From the NCBI GenBank assembly GCA_001828295.1, contig MHYI01000285.1:292-15175 (forward strand): a stretch of 14,884 nt of DNA. The letters run 5' to 3'. Made by a program: the position numbers and the translations under genes. This stretch comes from Planctomycetes bacterium RBG_16_41_13. GTDB taxonomy: Bacteria; Planctomycetota; Brocadiia; Brocadiales; Brocadiaceae. Positions 7,590 to 14,883 of this stretch are shown here, piece by piece. The first letter of the stretch is position 1. Every line of letters starts with the position of its first letter. The notes beneath the pieces are model-generated. The model made no database searches. It saw nothing but the letters and a program-made list of their open reading frames with translations, and was not told where the DNA came from.

Positions 7590-8216
7590 TTATTCCCGGT
7601 TTGTGTCAAAGTAGGGAAATGCCGTTAAAAGCAACGATTCTATTTCCTCGGCCATTGTATTAAACTCATACAAATTTGGTTCTTTGGCGCCGGCGCCAAG
7701 GAATCCGGCGCTGCCAATAGTGTCTCGTAAACCTGAAAATCTTTCCATAATCTCCTTGTGCAGTGAAGTAGCATGCCTTTCGTCGTAAGCCAGCACATTT
7801 CCTGCCAGCAAGGCAGTATAATACTCTTCTGCTAATCGAAGCCGTACTTTTGCACGAACAAAGATTTTCAGTTGTTCTTTTTTGTTGTAATAAAACTTTT
7901 CCTTTATTGCAAAAAAAACGAGAGTTGCCATTTGATTGCACAAATTGCGGAAATCCTGCTCTCGCACGGTAACGGTAAACAGGGGTTTAAAGTCTATATT
8001 AAACAGAGTATTAATGTCATTTATACGATCAGTAATATTTTCAATTTCGTTTTGAACCATTAGCCAATTATCTTGTTTTCCGTGAAAAATAATCGCCTTA
8101 AAAGTCGTAATCAAAGGGTCTTCTTCCCTTTTGTAACCATAACTATAAACTGTTTTTCCGGTTGATAAAACAATACCGGCAAAAAAACACAGAGAAATAA
8201 TAACTATTTTTATCAT
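7590..8216 (-). CDS. exported protein of unknown function
   Basis: I do not recognise this protein. From the ATG at 8216 it has 208 residues. It opens with a signal peptide: MIK, then a hydrophobic run IVIISLCFFAGIVLS, then TGKTVYSYG. There is no lipobox cysteine and no CxxCH haem motif. The rest reads mostly helical, with amphipathic stretches (NEIENITDRINDINTLF, KIFVRAKVRLRLAEEYYTALL) and a glycine-rich patch GSAGFLGAGAKEP near the end. I chose 8216 because AGGGG lies five bases upstream; the longer frame from 8234 has no ribosome binding site and spoils the signal peptide. It is monocistronic, convergent with the response regulator, and flanked by repeats on both sides. A periplasmic location is inferred from the signal sequence only. 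Confidence 0.7.
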   Translation of the reverse strand: MIKIVIISLCFFAGIVLSTGKTVYSYGYKREEDPLITTFKAIIFHGKQDNWLMVQNEIENITDRINDINTLFNIDFKPLFTVTVREQDFRNLCNQMATLVFFAIKEKFYYNKKEQLKIFVRAKVRLRLAEEYYTALLAGNVLAYDERHATSLHKEIMERFSGLRDTIGSAGFLGAGAKEPNLYEFNTMAEEIESLLLTAFPYFDTNRE

Positions 8217-8316
8217 ACACGCCCCTATCTTCATAAAGCTGCAAAAGTATCCTGCATGGTAATTGTGGATGCTTATTCACCCACTACATCGACATTTTAT
8301 CCTTGCCCCACCTGTT

Positions 8317-8349
8317 AACCCTGACAGGGTTTGGAACCCTGTCAGGGTT
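8317..8349. repeat. nested palindrome AACCCTGACAGGGTT
   Basis: AACCCTGACAGGGTT (8317-8331), TGG, AACCCTGTCAGGGTT (8335-8349). The arms are perfect reverse complements, and each arm is itself palindromic apart from its central base. It can therefore form one 15-bp hairpin or two small ones. REP-like; no adjacent transposase. Confidence 0.7.
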
Positions 8350-8425
8350 GTTTCATTCATATTCAGGAAAAAACTATTAGTATGAATATAACATGATTAC
8401 ACGACAATAATAAAACAAGAACTGT

Positions 8426-8497
8426 TTGCATTCTGCAACAAACGTATGGTATATTCCGTGAACTAACAGGAAAAATATGACCGTACCGCATCAGTAA
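8426..8497 (+). promoter_or_regulatory. possible promoter plus six-codon leader frame
   Basis: TTGCAT (8426-8431), 18 bases, TATATT (8450-8455). Downstream, AGGA (8468-8471) precedes ATG at 8477 by five bases. That ATG opens a six-codon frame (M-T-V-P-H-Q) ending at TAA 8495-8497, followed by a seven-T run. It could start the transcript of the 55-codon gene at 8716, or be chance. Confidence 0.25.
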
Positions 8498-8550
8498 TTT
8501 TTTTGCATTTTTTGGCAAAATATCTAATGGTGAAATCTGAAATGCTAAAT

Positions 8551-8649
8551 ACGAAATACGAAACAAATTCCAAAATACAAAATCCCAATGAAAAAAACCG
8601 GGGTTTGAACATTTGAAAATTAAAATTTAGCATTTGTTTCGTATTTCGT
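8551..8649. repeat. inverted repeat with 18-bp perfect arms
   Basis: ACGAAATACGAAACAAAT at 8551-8568 and its exact reverse complement at 8632-8649 enclose 63 bases. Weaker AAATACGA-like pairing extends outward. It joins directly onto repeat copy B, so 8551-8701 may be one composite repeat. Confidence 0.65.
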
Positions 8650-8666
8650 GCTTCGTATTTTTTATC

Positions 8667-8701
8667 TCGTGCTTGTTTGGTACTGGCTATGCCAGCTTAG
8701 G
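8667..8701 (-). repeat. dispersed 35-bp repeat, copy B (inverted)
   Basis: Read on the minus strand: CCTAAGCTGGCATAGCC, six variable bases, AAACAAGCACGA. This is the inverted counterpart of 5505-5539. Its edge abuts the G-rich ribosome binding site of the 55-codon gene and supplies the in-frame TAG (8698-8700) just upstream of it. Confidence 0.7.
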
Positions 8702-8715
8702 GGGGAGAAATAACG

Positions 8716-8883
8716 GTGGATATTTTAAAACAAGTCGCTGAATTAAAAGAATTTTTAGGAAAGGTCTATTGCTTTATCGAAGAAAATGAAGATTCATTCA
8801 AAGATGGCGTAGAGGCGGAAGAAATGAAAAATGGACTTTGGAACTGGATGCAGGCATTGGCACAATTCTTACCCGAACCTTAA
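8716..8883 (+). CDS. small acidic protein, 55 aa, unknown function
   Basis: The GTG start at 8716 is preceded by GGGGGGAG (8700-8707) eight bases upstream. An in-frame TAG at 8698 rules out a longer form, and the frame runs to TAA at 8881. The product begins MDILKQVAELKEFLGK. It is helical and strongly acidic in the middle (FIEENEDSF, GVEAEEM), and ends with tryptophans in LWNWMQALAQFLPEP. There is no signal peptide or cysteine pair. The amphipathic helices suggest a small protein-binding or coiled partner; I do not recognise a family. It is the last frame before the gap promoter and in the same direction. Confidence 0.6.
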   Translation: MDILKQVAELKEFLGKVYCFIEENEDSFKDGVEAEEMKNGLWNWMQALAQFLPEP

Positions 8884-8934
8884 TTTTAACCGGTACCGCA
8901 TTTTAAAACTACCCTGTCCATGGTTTTTAAATAC

Positions 8935-8963
8935 TTGACAAAACATATTTGCCTGCTTAGAAT
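8935..8963 (+). promoter_or_regulatory. sigma-70 promoter of the gap cluster
   Basis: Perfect TTGACA (8935-8940), 17-base spacer, TAGAAT (8958-8963). This is the best promoter match in the window. Transcription should start near 8970, giving a leader of about 100 bases before gap. Confidence 0.75.
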
Positions 8964-8970
8964 ACCGTGT

Positions 8971-9002
8971 CTTTTCCCTGGGGGGAAAAGCGCCCCCTTT
9001 TT
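8971..9002 (+). terminator. terminator-like hairpin with competing stem in gap leader
   Basis: GGGGG (8981-8985) can pair with CCCCC (8993-8997) around a 7-base loop, directly followed by TTTTT (8998-9002), as in an intrinsic terminator. The same G run can instead pair upstream: CTTTTCCC (8971-8978) with GGGAAAAG (8983-8990). The two stems exclude each other. With a start near 8970 both fall in the first 30 bases of the transcript. Either it terminates readthrough from the 55-codon gene, or it is an attenuator or 5' stabilising hairpin for gap. Confidence 0.5.
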
Positions 9003-9047
9003 ATAAAATGTAAATGGTAAGTGATATACGTATTTTTAATATTTTAG

Positions 9048-10070
<1,023 letters not shown>

Positions 10071-10244
10071 AAAAACATCCGTTTTCTTGTGTAATGAAAA
10101 ATGCACATTCCCTGCAAAGTAACGAATATTTATTTAAACGGGTAATATTTAGCGCTTTTTCCAATAAATTTCCTGCAAGACAAAAACGGTTTTTCTCCTG
10201 CGTTATTTCTAATAAACCTCATTTTAAAACATAATAACATTTAA

Positions 10245-11441
10245 ATGGAAAAACTATTTATAAAAGACCTGGCGGTTAGAAAAAAGAAGGTTATGGTGCG
10301 GACGGATTACAATGTACCATTAGACGAAGATGGGAATATAACCGATGATACCAGGATTCGCGCAACATTGCCAACCATCAACTATTTGCTGGATGAGGAA
10401 GCAAAGGTAATTATTGCGTCTCATTTGGGAAGACCCGGCGGCAGCGCAAATCCGAAATACAGTTTAAAACCTGTAGCAAGGCGTCTGCAACGTTTTCTGA
10501 CGGAAAAAGTCAAGGTCACGCTTGCGGAGAATTGTATTGGCGAAGATGTAAAAAAACAGGTCGAGGCAATGAATTACGGAGACGTGCTCCTGTTGGAAAA
10601 CTTAAGGTTTCATCCAGGCGAGCAAAAAAACGATGCCGGGTTTGCGAAAGAGCTTGCGGGTTTGTGTGATTTGTTCGTACAGGATGCATTCGGAAACTGC
10701 CACAGAAATCATGCCTCGATGGTCGGGATAGTCCAGTATGTGCCCGCGGCAGCCGGGTTTTTGATTAAGAAAGAGTTGGACTATTTTGAAAAATCCGTCA
10801 ACGATCCTATGCGCCCTGTTATTGCCATTTTGGGAGGCTCTAAGGTTTCTGACAAAATAAAGATCATTGAAAATCTTGCCAAAAAGATGGATAAAATCAT
10901 CATCGGCGGGGCAATGGCATTTACCTTTCTTAAAGCACAGGGAATACCTGTTGGAAAATCGCTGGTTGAAGACAGTATGATTGAAACGGTAAATAATCTA
11001 ATGGCTTATACAAAGAAAAATGGCACAAAATTATATTTACCGGTAGATTTCGTTGTGGCGGAAAAATTTGACAAAACGGCGGAAACAAAGGTAGTGCCAT
11101 TCCAGGAAATACCAGAAAGATGGATAGCCCTTGATATAGGCCCGGCAACGACAAAGCTTTTTTCCGAGGTATTGCAGGACGCAAAAACAATTTTATGGAA
11201 CGGCCCTATGGGGGTGTTTGAAATTGATGCATTCAGCAGAGGAACATACGCCATGGTAGAGATCGTAACAAGCTCTCACGCATCCACCATAGTGGGCGGT
11301 GGTGATACCGACATGGCGTTTCACAAAGCAGGGAAAACGCACGAGGTATCATTTATTTCAACCGGCGGCGGGGCTTTTTTGAAATTATTGGAAGGCGGAG
11401 ATCTCCCCGGGATAGCATCGCTTACGGACAAAAAAACGTAA
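10245..11441 (+). CDS. pgk: phosphoglycerate kinase
   Basis: 398 residues, the normal bacterial size. It interconverts 1,3-bisphosphoglycerate plus ADP with 3-phosphoglycerate plus ATP, directly after GAPDH in the pathway. Substrate-domain motifs are RTDYNVPL (19-26, usually RxDFNVP), HLGRPGG (60-66) and LLENLRFHPGE (116-126). Nucleotide-domain motifs are GGSKVSDK (197-204), WNGPMGVFE (318-326), GGGDT (351-355) and STGGG (372-376). The segment usually written DIGPKT is DIGPATT here. No Shine-Dalgarno precedes the ATG; the upstream 20 bases are A/T-only apart from a few C. The 174-bp gap to gap shows no clear terminator. Confidence 0.97.
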   Translation: MEKLFIKDLAVRKKKVMVRTDYNVPLDEDGNITDDTRIRATLPTINYLLDEEAKVIIASHLGRPGGSANPKYSLKPVARRLQRFLTEKVKVTLAENCIGEDVKKQVEAMNYGDVLLLENLRFHPGEQKNDAGFAKELAGLCDLFVQDAFGNCHRNHASMVGIVQYVPAAAGFLIKKELDYFEKSVNDPMRPVIAILGGSKVSDKIKIIENLAKKMDKIIIGGAMAFTFLKAQGIPVGKSLVEDSMIETVNNLMAYTKKNGTKLYLPVDFVVAEKFDKTAETKVVPFQEIPERWIALDIGPATTKLFSEVLQDAKTILWNGPMGVFEIDAFSRGTYAMVEIVTSSHASTIVGGGDTDMAFHKAGKTHEVSFISTGGGAFLKLLEGGDLPGIASLTDKKT

Positions 11442-11501
11442 TATACGGACATCTTCCGTAACTTCTCTATTGATAAATTCTAAACAAAGGAAATACAAAG
11501 A

Positions 11502-12200
11502 ATGAGAAACAAGATTAAAATCTCCGCTTCAATATTGGCGGCGAATCCCATGCGCTTTGAAGAAGAAATCAAACGCATTGAAGCGGCGGGAATCGATCTC
11601 ATTCATATTGATGTTATGGACGGCCATTTTGTCCCCAATATTACCATAGGGCCTTTTATTGTTGCGGGGATAAAGCAGATAACAGATGTACCATTAGATA
11701 TACATTTAATGATCGAACATCCGGAACGTTATGTGGAAGCGTTTGCCGGGGCGGCGGAAGGCAATGGAATAATTACATTTCATATTGAGACGGTAGAAAA
11801 CCCCAAAGAGATTATTTCTCTGATCCAAAGCACGGGGATGAAAGTTGGTATATCGTTAAATCCGGATACGCCTGTAGAAATGGTAGAAAATTTTCTCAAT
11901 CAGGTAGATATGGTGCTCGTCATGTCGGTAAATCCAGGTTTTGCGGGCCAGAAATTTATTCCAAATGCGTTGCCTAAGATCGCAAGGCTCCGTGATAAAG
12001 CGCCGGATAAAATGGATATTCAGGTAGATGGGGGAATTACACCTGATAATATTTCCCAGGTAGTAAAACAAGGGGCAAATGTAATCGTAGCCGCTTCTGC
12101 TATTTTTAAAACGAGTGACCCTGGCAGTGCGATCAAATCCCTGAAACAAATTGCCATGCAAACCATAGAAAAAGAGGCTGTTAATCTTGTTAACAGATAA
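11502..12200 (+). CDS. rpe: ribulose-phosphate 3-epimerase
   Basis: 232 residues, slightly above the usual ~220. It is a TIM-barrel enzyme that interconverts ribulose 5-phosphate and xylulose 5-phosphate in the pentose-phosphate or Calvin-type pathway. Active-site elements are all present: S8 (ISASILAAN), metal ligands H35 and D37 (IHIDVMDGHFVPN), D40, H68 (LDIHLMIEHP) and D176 (QVDGGI), plus the phosphate and loop segment MSVNPGFAGQKF (141-152). AAGGA lies about ten bases before the ATG. It follows pgk by 60 bases, so cotranscription is likely. The extra C-terminal residues are helical tail. Confidence 0.96.
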   Translation: MRNKIKISASILAANPMRFEEEIKRIEAAGIDLIHIDVMDGHFVPNITIGPFIVAGIKQITDVPLDIHLMIEHPERYVEAFAGAAEGNGIITFHIETVENPKEIISLIQSTGMKVGISLNPDTPVEMVENFLNQVDMVLVMSVNPGFAGQKFIPNALPKIARLRDKAPDKMDIQVDGGITPDNISQVVKQGANVIVAASAIFKTSDPGSAIKSLKQIAMQTIEKEAVNLVNR

Positions 12201-12275
12201 ATTCCTTTTTATTGTCCGAAGAAGTTGTTTCCTGAAAATATATAAAAATAGCTTGTTTTTTGGTCAAAAGGTTTT

Positions 12276-12305
12276 AAACTATCTCATGTTTTGTTGATAG
12301 TTTTT
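12276..12305 (+). terminator. possible weak terminator after rpe
   Basis: AAACTATC (12276-12283) pairs with GATAGTTT (12296-12303) around 12 bases and runs into a five-T tract (12301-12305). The stem is AT-rich and the loop large, so this is weak. The 232-bp gap before accD otherwise shows only AT-rich DNA, and I find no clear accD promoter in it. Confidence 0.35.
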
Positions 12306-12432
12306 CTGTATTTCACCATATTATATGTGGGATATTTTGCACGGGAAACGTTGTGTAAGTGGTCAAAAACGATGTTTGCTAATGATGGAGCGAATATCCC
12401 TTTTGTTAATTTAATGGGGGCATGGCAATTCA

Positions 12433-13251
12433 ATGGTGTTCTTTAGAAAAAAGAAAGATATGCCAAATGGCTTGTGGATAAGCTGCGATTGGTGCAAAAA
12501 TTTGGTATATAGAAAAACCGTTGAAGAAAGTCTTCTGGTTTGTCCCGAGTGTGATTACCATTTTCGCATTTTCAGCAGGGACAGATTAAAATTGCTGCTT
12601 GATGAAGACAGTTTCGAAGAATATTGGCCAGATATGAAGCCCACCAATCCTCTGAATTTTTTTGACCGCATGTCATACCCGGAAAGGGTTGCTGCTGACC
12701 AGCAGAAATCCGGACTGAAAGAAGCCGCCATAGTTGGAAAAGGGAAGATGAATGGCGCTGACATTATGATAGGGATTACCGATCCTGGCTTCATTATGGG
12801 AAGCATGGGTTCCGTGGTGGGGGAGAAGATTACCCGCATAACAGAAAAGGCCATGGAGCAAAAACTCCCTTTGGTGATTATTTCTGGTTCAGGCGGAGGG
12901 GCTCGCATGCAGGAGGGTATTTTTTCTCTTATGCAAATGGCAAAAACCAGCGCTGCTATAGCAAGATTTCAAAAGGCAGGAGGGTTATACATATCGGTAT
13001 TAACGGATCCTTCATTGGGTGGCGTAATGGCAAGTTTTGCTTCATTGGCAGATATTACGATTGCCGAGCCAAAGGCGCTGATTGGTTTTGCCGGTCCCAG
13101 AGTTATTCAGGAAACAATAAAACGAACACTCCCGGGCAATTTTCAACGTGCGGAGTTTTTGCTTGAGCATGGTTTTCTTGATATGATTGTACATCGCAAA
13201 AACATGAAGCATGAAATTTCCAGATTGCTTGAATATTTGCATGTAAACTAA
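12433..13251 (+). CDS. accD: acetyl-CoA carboxylase carboxyltransferase subunit beta
   Basis: 272 residues, at the short end of the AccD range. With AccA (not in this window) it transfers the carboxyl group from biotin carboxyl carrier to acetyl-CoA, making malonyl-CoA for fatty-acid synthesis. A four-cysteine zinc ribbon (C18, C21, C37, C40; CDWC...CPEC) marks the subunit as AccD. The crotonase-type core includes GSMGSVVGEKI (124-134), the glycine-rich oxyanion segment GSGGGARMQEG (153-163), DPSLGGVMASF (193-203, usually PTTGGV) and the GFAGPRVIQET segment (219-229). The ribosome binding site is not obvious: a G run lies about 13 bases upstream, and nearby ATGs are out of frame. It ends nine bases before tRNA-Asn. 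Confidence 0.96.
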   Translation: MVFFRKKKDMPNGLWISCDWCKNLVYRKTVEESLLVCPECDYHFRIFSRDRLKLLLDEDSFEEYWPDMKPTNPLNFFDRMSYPERVAADQQKSGLKEAAIVGKGKMNGADIMIGITDPGFIMGSMGSVVGEKITRITEKAMEQKLPLVIISGSGGGARMQEGIFSLMQMAKTSAAIARFQKAGGLYISVLTDPSLGGVMASFASLADITIAEPKALIGFAGPRVIQETIKRTLPGNFQRAEFLLEHGFLDMIVHRKNMKHEISRLLEYLHVN

Positions 13252-13260
13252 TAAAATTTT

Positions 13261-13335
13261 TCCCCGGTGGCTCAATGGTAGAGTGGGTGACTGTTAATCA
13301 CTAGGTTGTAGGTTCGAATCCTACCCGGGGAGCCA
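13261..13335 (+). tRNA. tRNA-Asn(GUU)
   Basis: A full cloverleaf: acceptor TCCCCGG/CCGGGGA, D arm GCTC-AATGGTA-GAGT, anticodon stem GGTGA/TCACT with loop CTGTTAA (anticodon GTT), T arm GTAGG-TTCGAAT-CCTAC, discriminator G, and encoded CCA (13333-13335). It starts nine bases after the accD stop and is probably cotranscribed with it. G·T pairs occur at the D-stem base and at the top of the anticodon stem. Confidence 0.95.
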
Positions 13336-13346
13336 ATCTTAATTAT

Positions 13347-13382
13347 AGGCAGAACTTCAATTCATGAGGTTCTGCCTTTTTT
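13347..13382 (+). terminator. intrinsic terminator after tRNA-Asn
   Basis: AGGCAGAAC (13347-13355) pairs perfectly with GTTCTGCCT (13369-13377) around a 13-base loop, followed by a run of Ts to 13382. It is the clearest terminator in the window and closes the gap-pgk-rpe-accD-tRNA region. Confidence 0.9.
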
Positions 13383-13606
13383 ATTAGATGTGTTGCAAAG
13401 CTATGGCAAAACGTATGAGTGGCAACACGTTTCAGATTTTTGCATCCTGTACAGCCCTTTTTGTCGCAACCTGCACATGCGTTTCGTGAAAATGATACCG
13501 CCTTATCTCCTTTCTCCTTTGTATCCGGAACGGTGGTGAGTTTTTTCGCCGGGAAAAACCACTGCCAGACCAATTCTTTCGCGCAGTTTTTATATTTTTT
13601 TTTCAA
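13383..13606 (-). pseudogene. remnant of integron-integrase-like tyrosine recombinase
   Basis: On the minus strand, residues 11-20 (ELVWQWFFPA) match the [W/Y]QWVFPA block that precedes the catalytic core of integron-type integrases. Residues 59-75 (KRVATHTFCHSFATHLI) match the conserved KRxxxHTxRHSFATHLL box. The second catalytic arginine is cysteine (C67), consistent with a CGC to TGC change. The N-terminal two thirds is absent: a 70-bp repeat begins six bases beyond the frame. The GH and tyrosine boxes are also absent: homology stops where the tRNA terminator begins, and the frame then reads through it to a stop at 13343. A CxxC-x4-CxxC cluster (C44-C55) comes from a short tandem duplication. 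Clearly inactive. Any other tyrosine recombinase with this box is the alternative. Confidence 0.7.
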
Positions 13607-13611
13607 TTGAT

Positions 13612-13681
13612 TAATAAAGTGACACTTCCCCTATTAATGCAGCCGAGGCATAATCTAAAACTCTGGAGATGTCCCTCATTT
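13612..13681 (+). repeat. 70-bp repeat, copy 1
   Basis: Ungapped match to 14814-14883 with 60 of 70 bases identical. The ends are imperfect inverted repeats (AAGTGACACTTCC at left, GGAGATGTCCCT at right), with a central GCCGAGGCAT-type core. It abuts the truncated integrase frame. Its form suggests a small mobile or MITE/REP-like element. Confidence 0.75.
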
Positions 13682-13790
13682 CATAAGAAAATAGCATGTT
13701 GCCTTCAGTTTCTCAACTTAATTTTTTGTTACTTTTATTAAAATTAGGAATTCTTTTTCTATACTTTTACCATGAAATTTTGAGAGGATA

Positions 13791-14156
13791 ATGATTATTT
13801 CAAGACATGATAACAATAGTGATGAGAAAAATCACATTTCTCCCAGTCACTTTTTTTTAAACGACAAGGAGAAAACAAAAATTAACTGGTTTCTGTTCGA
13901 GTTCGCGCTGGGATTTGATCACTTCCTTGCGAAAGAGAAACGATTAACGGAGAAGTTATATCAAAAGGGAATAGATGATCTCCGGTTAAAAAATTTCTGC
14001 ATTTATTACGCAAAATACCTTAAGAAGGTTATTCTTGACAAACTGGAAGGGCGGATCGCCAATGTCAGATTGGGACACGAGGCAATTGAGGAATTTTTTC
14101 CTGATATCGGAGATAGACTTGTAGATAAGTTATTGACGATTGCTGCCAAAGCATAG
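13791..14156 (+). CDS. hypothetical protein, 121 aa
   Basis: I do not recognise this protein. The first 30 residues are polar and histidine/asparagine-rich. The rest is predicted helical and mixed-charge: INWFLFEFALGFDHFLAKEKRL, then FCIYYAKYLKKVILDKLEGRI and LGHEAIEEFFPDIGDRLVDKLL. No signal peptide, membrane span or catalytic signature is evident. AGAGGA stands only two bases from the ATG, which is tight for a ribosome binding site, so an alternative start remains possible, although no other in-frame ATG exists nearby. It is the first of two collinear genes lying between the 70-bp repeats, with 210 bases before the second. The reading frame is intact and charge-balanced, and I take it as a real gene. 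Confidence 0.55.
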   Translation: MIISRHDNNSDEKNHISPSHFFLNDKEKTKINWFLFEFALGFDHFLAKEKRLTEKLYQKGIDDLRLKNFCIYYAKYLKKVILDKLEGRIANVRLGHEAIEEFFPDIGDRLVDKLLTIAAKA

Positions 14157-14366
14157 GATTCGCAAACAGAAGCATGTGTGGTATGTCCGATGCGGTACAT
14201 ATCAGAAAGGAATGAACGGGCATCAATGTTTGATGATCCGTATTATTACAGAGAATAGCATTGGCTAGAACGGCAAAAAGCGCCGCCGTTGATTTTGGTA
14301 GTTAGGCTTAGAAATAGTCGTATTCATTTATAATTTATAATTTGTAATCACAACCAAGGAGGTTCA

Positions 14367-14786
14367 ATGTTTAACAAGAAAATGTTCGGCGAAATGAGAA
14401 GAGCAGGTATGGGTACTGGACTATCTAAAGCCAAACTGTCCGAAGCTATGTTGAAAATTCTCTTACAACTTCCTGCGGGAACTACGAACCTCAAAGAGAC
14501 CATAGTCTACAATATGGGCTTGTTGGGCCAAATGTCTGCTACACGTGATATCAATGAAGCATGGAATCAAGTGAAAAAGAGGGCGGCAAAACTCTACCCG
14601 GAAAAATTCATTCTAGCTGACCGAAATAAACTTCACTGGAATGATGGTTCTGTAAAGGTATTGGACAAAGAAATCTCTACAGCAAATTTCAAAAAACTTA
14701 ACGAATTGGCTGACATCGAGAATTGCAGCGTCGATAAACTTATATCTAAACTTATCAAATACTATGAAAAAGGAAATCTAAAATAA
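14367..14786 (+). CDS. hypothetical protein, 139 aa, possible ribbon-helix-helix end
   Basis: Not recognised. A near-perfect Shine-Dalgarno AAGGAGG sits four bases before the ATG, the best in the window, so it is surely translated. The N-terminus is basic (MFNKKMFGEMRRAGMGTG). The middle, about 21-80, has helical segments (KLSEAMLKILLQLPAG, NEAWNQVKKRAAKLYPEKF). The last 45 residues read as a strand (VKVLDKEIS) and two helices (ANFKKLNELADIEN, SVDKLISKLIKYYEK), the pattern of a ribbon-helix-helix DNA-binding domain as in CopG-type regulators or antitoxins. That is inference from pattern only. It ends 28 bases before the second 70-bp repeat. The 121-aa neighbour could be its partner, but the 210-bp gap argues against a tight toxin-antitoxin pair. 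Confidence 0.75.
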   Translation: MFNKKMFGEMRRAGMGTGLSKAKLSEAMLKILLQLPAGTTNLKETIVYNMGLLGQMSATRDINEAWNQVKKRAAKLYPEKFILADRNKLHWNDGSVKVLDKEISTANFKKLNELADIENCSVDKLISKLIKYYEKGNLK

Positions 14787-14813
14787 TCTTTAATGCCTGA
14801 CTATTCATTGGAA

Positions 14814-14883
14814 TAATAAAGTGATACTTCCCCTATTAATGCGACCGAGGCATCATCTAAAATTCGGGAAGTGTCCCTTAATT
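14814..14883 (+). repeat. 70-bp repeat, copy 2
   Basis: Direct repeat of 13612-13681 (60/70 identical). Inverted ends are better kept here: AATAAAGTGATACTTCCC at left against the reverse complement of GGGAAGTGTCCCTTAATT at right, 15 of 18 matching. It reaches the window edge, so the element may continue beyond it. Confidence 0.75.

Larger units (their letters stand above)
8235..8715. other. about 480-bp gap rich in inverted repeats
   Basis: No normal-sized gene seen. It contains the palindrome at 8317-8349, a possible promoter with a six-codon frame at 8426-8497, an inverted repeat at 8551-8649 and repeat copy B at 8667-8701. These lie back to back, so nearly half of the gap is repeat sequence. 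Confidence 0.6.

Noticed and set aside
8363..8566. 67-codon minus-strand frame in the repeat-rich gap
   Set aside because: It overlaps a repeat arm, has no convincing start context and resembles no protein.
8855..8875. TGGCAC followed by TTAC, resembling a sigma-54 promoter upstream of gap
   Set aside because: The essential GC of the -12 element is AC, and it lies inside the coding end of the 55-codon gene. A strong sigma-70 promoter follows.
14290..14320. GTTAGGC at about 14301, a match to the integron attC core site GTTRRRY, with a nearby AACGGC/GCCGTT hairpin
   Set aside because: No matching RYYYAAC partner site at a suitable distance, and the core motif is short enough to occur by chance. 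The flanking 70-bp repeats do not carry attC core sites either.
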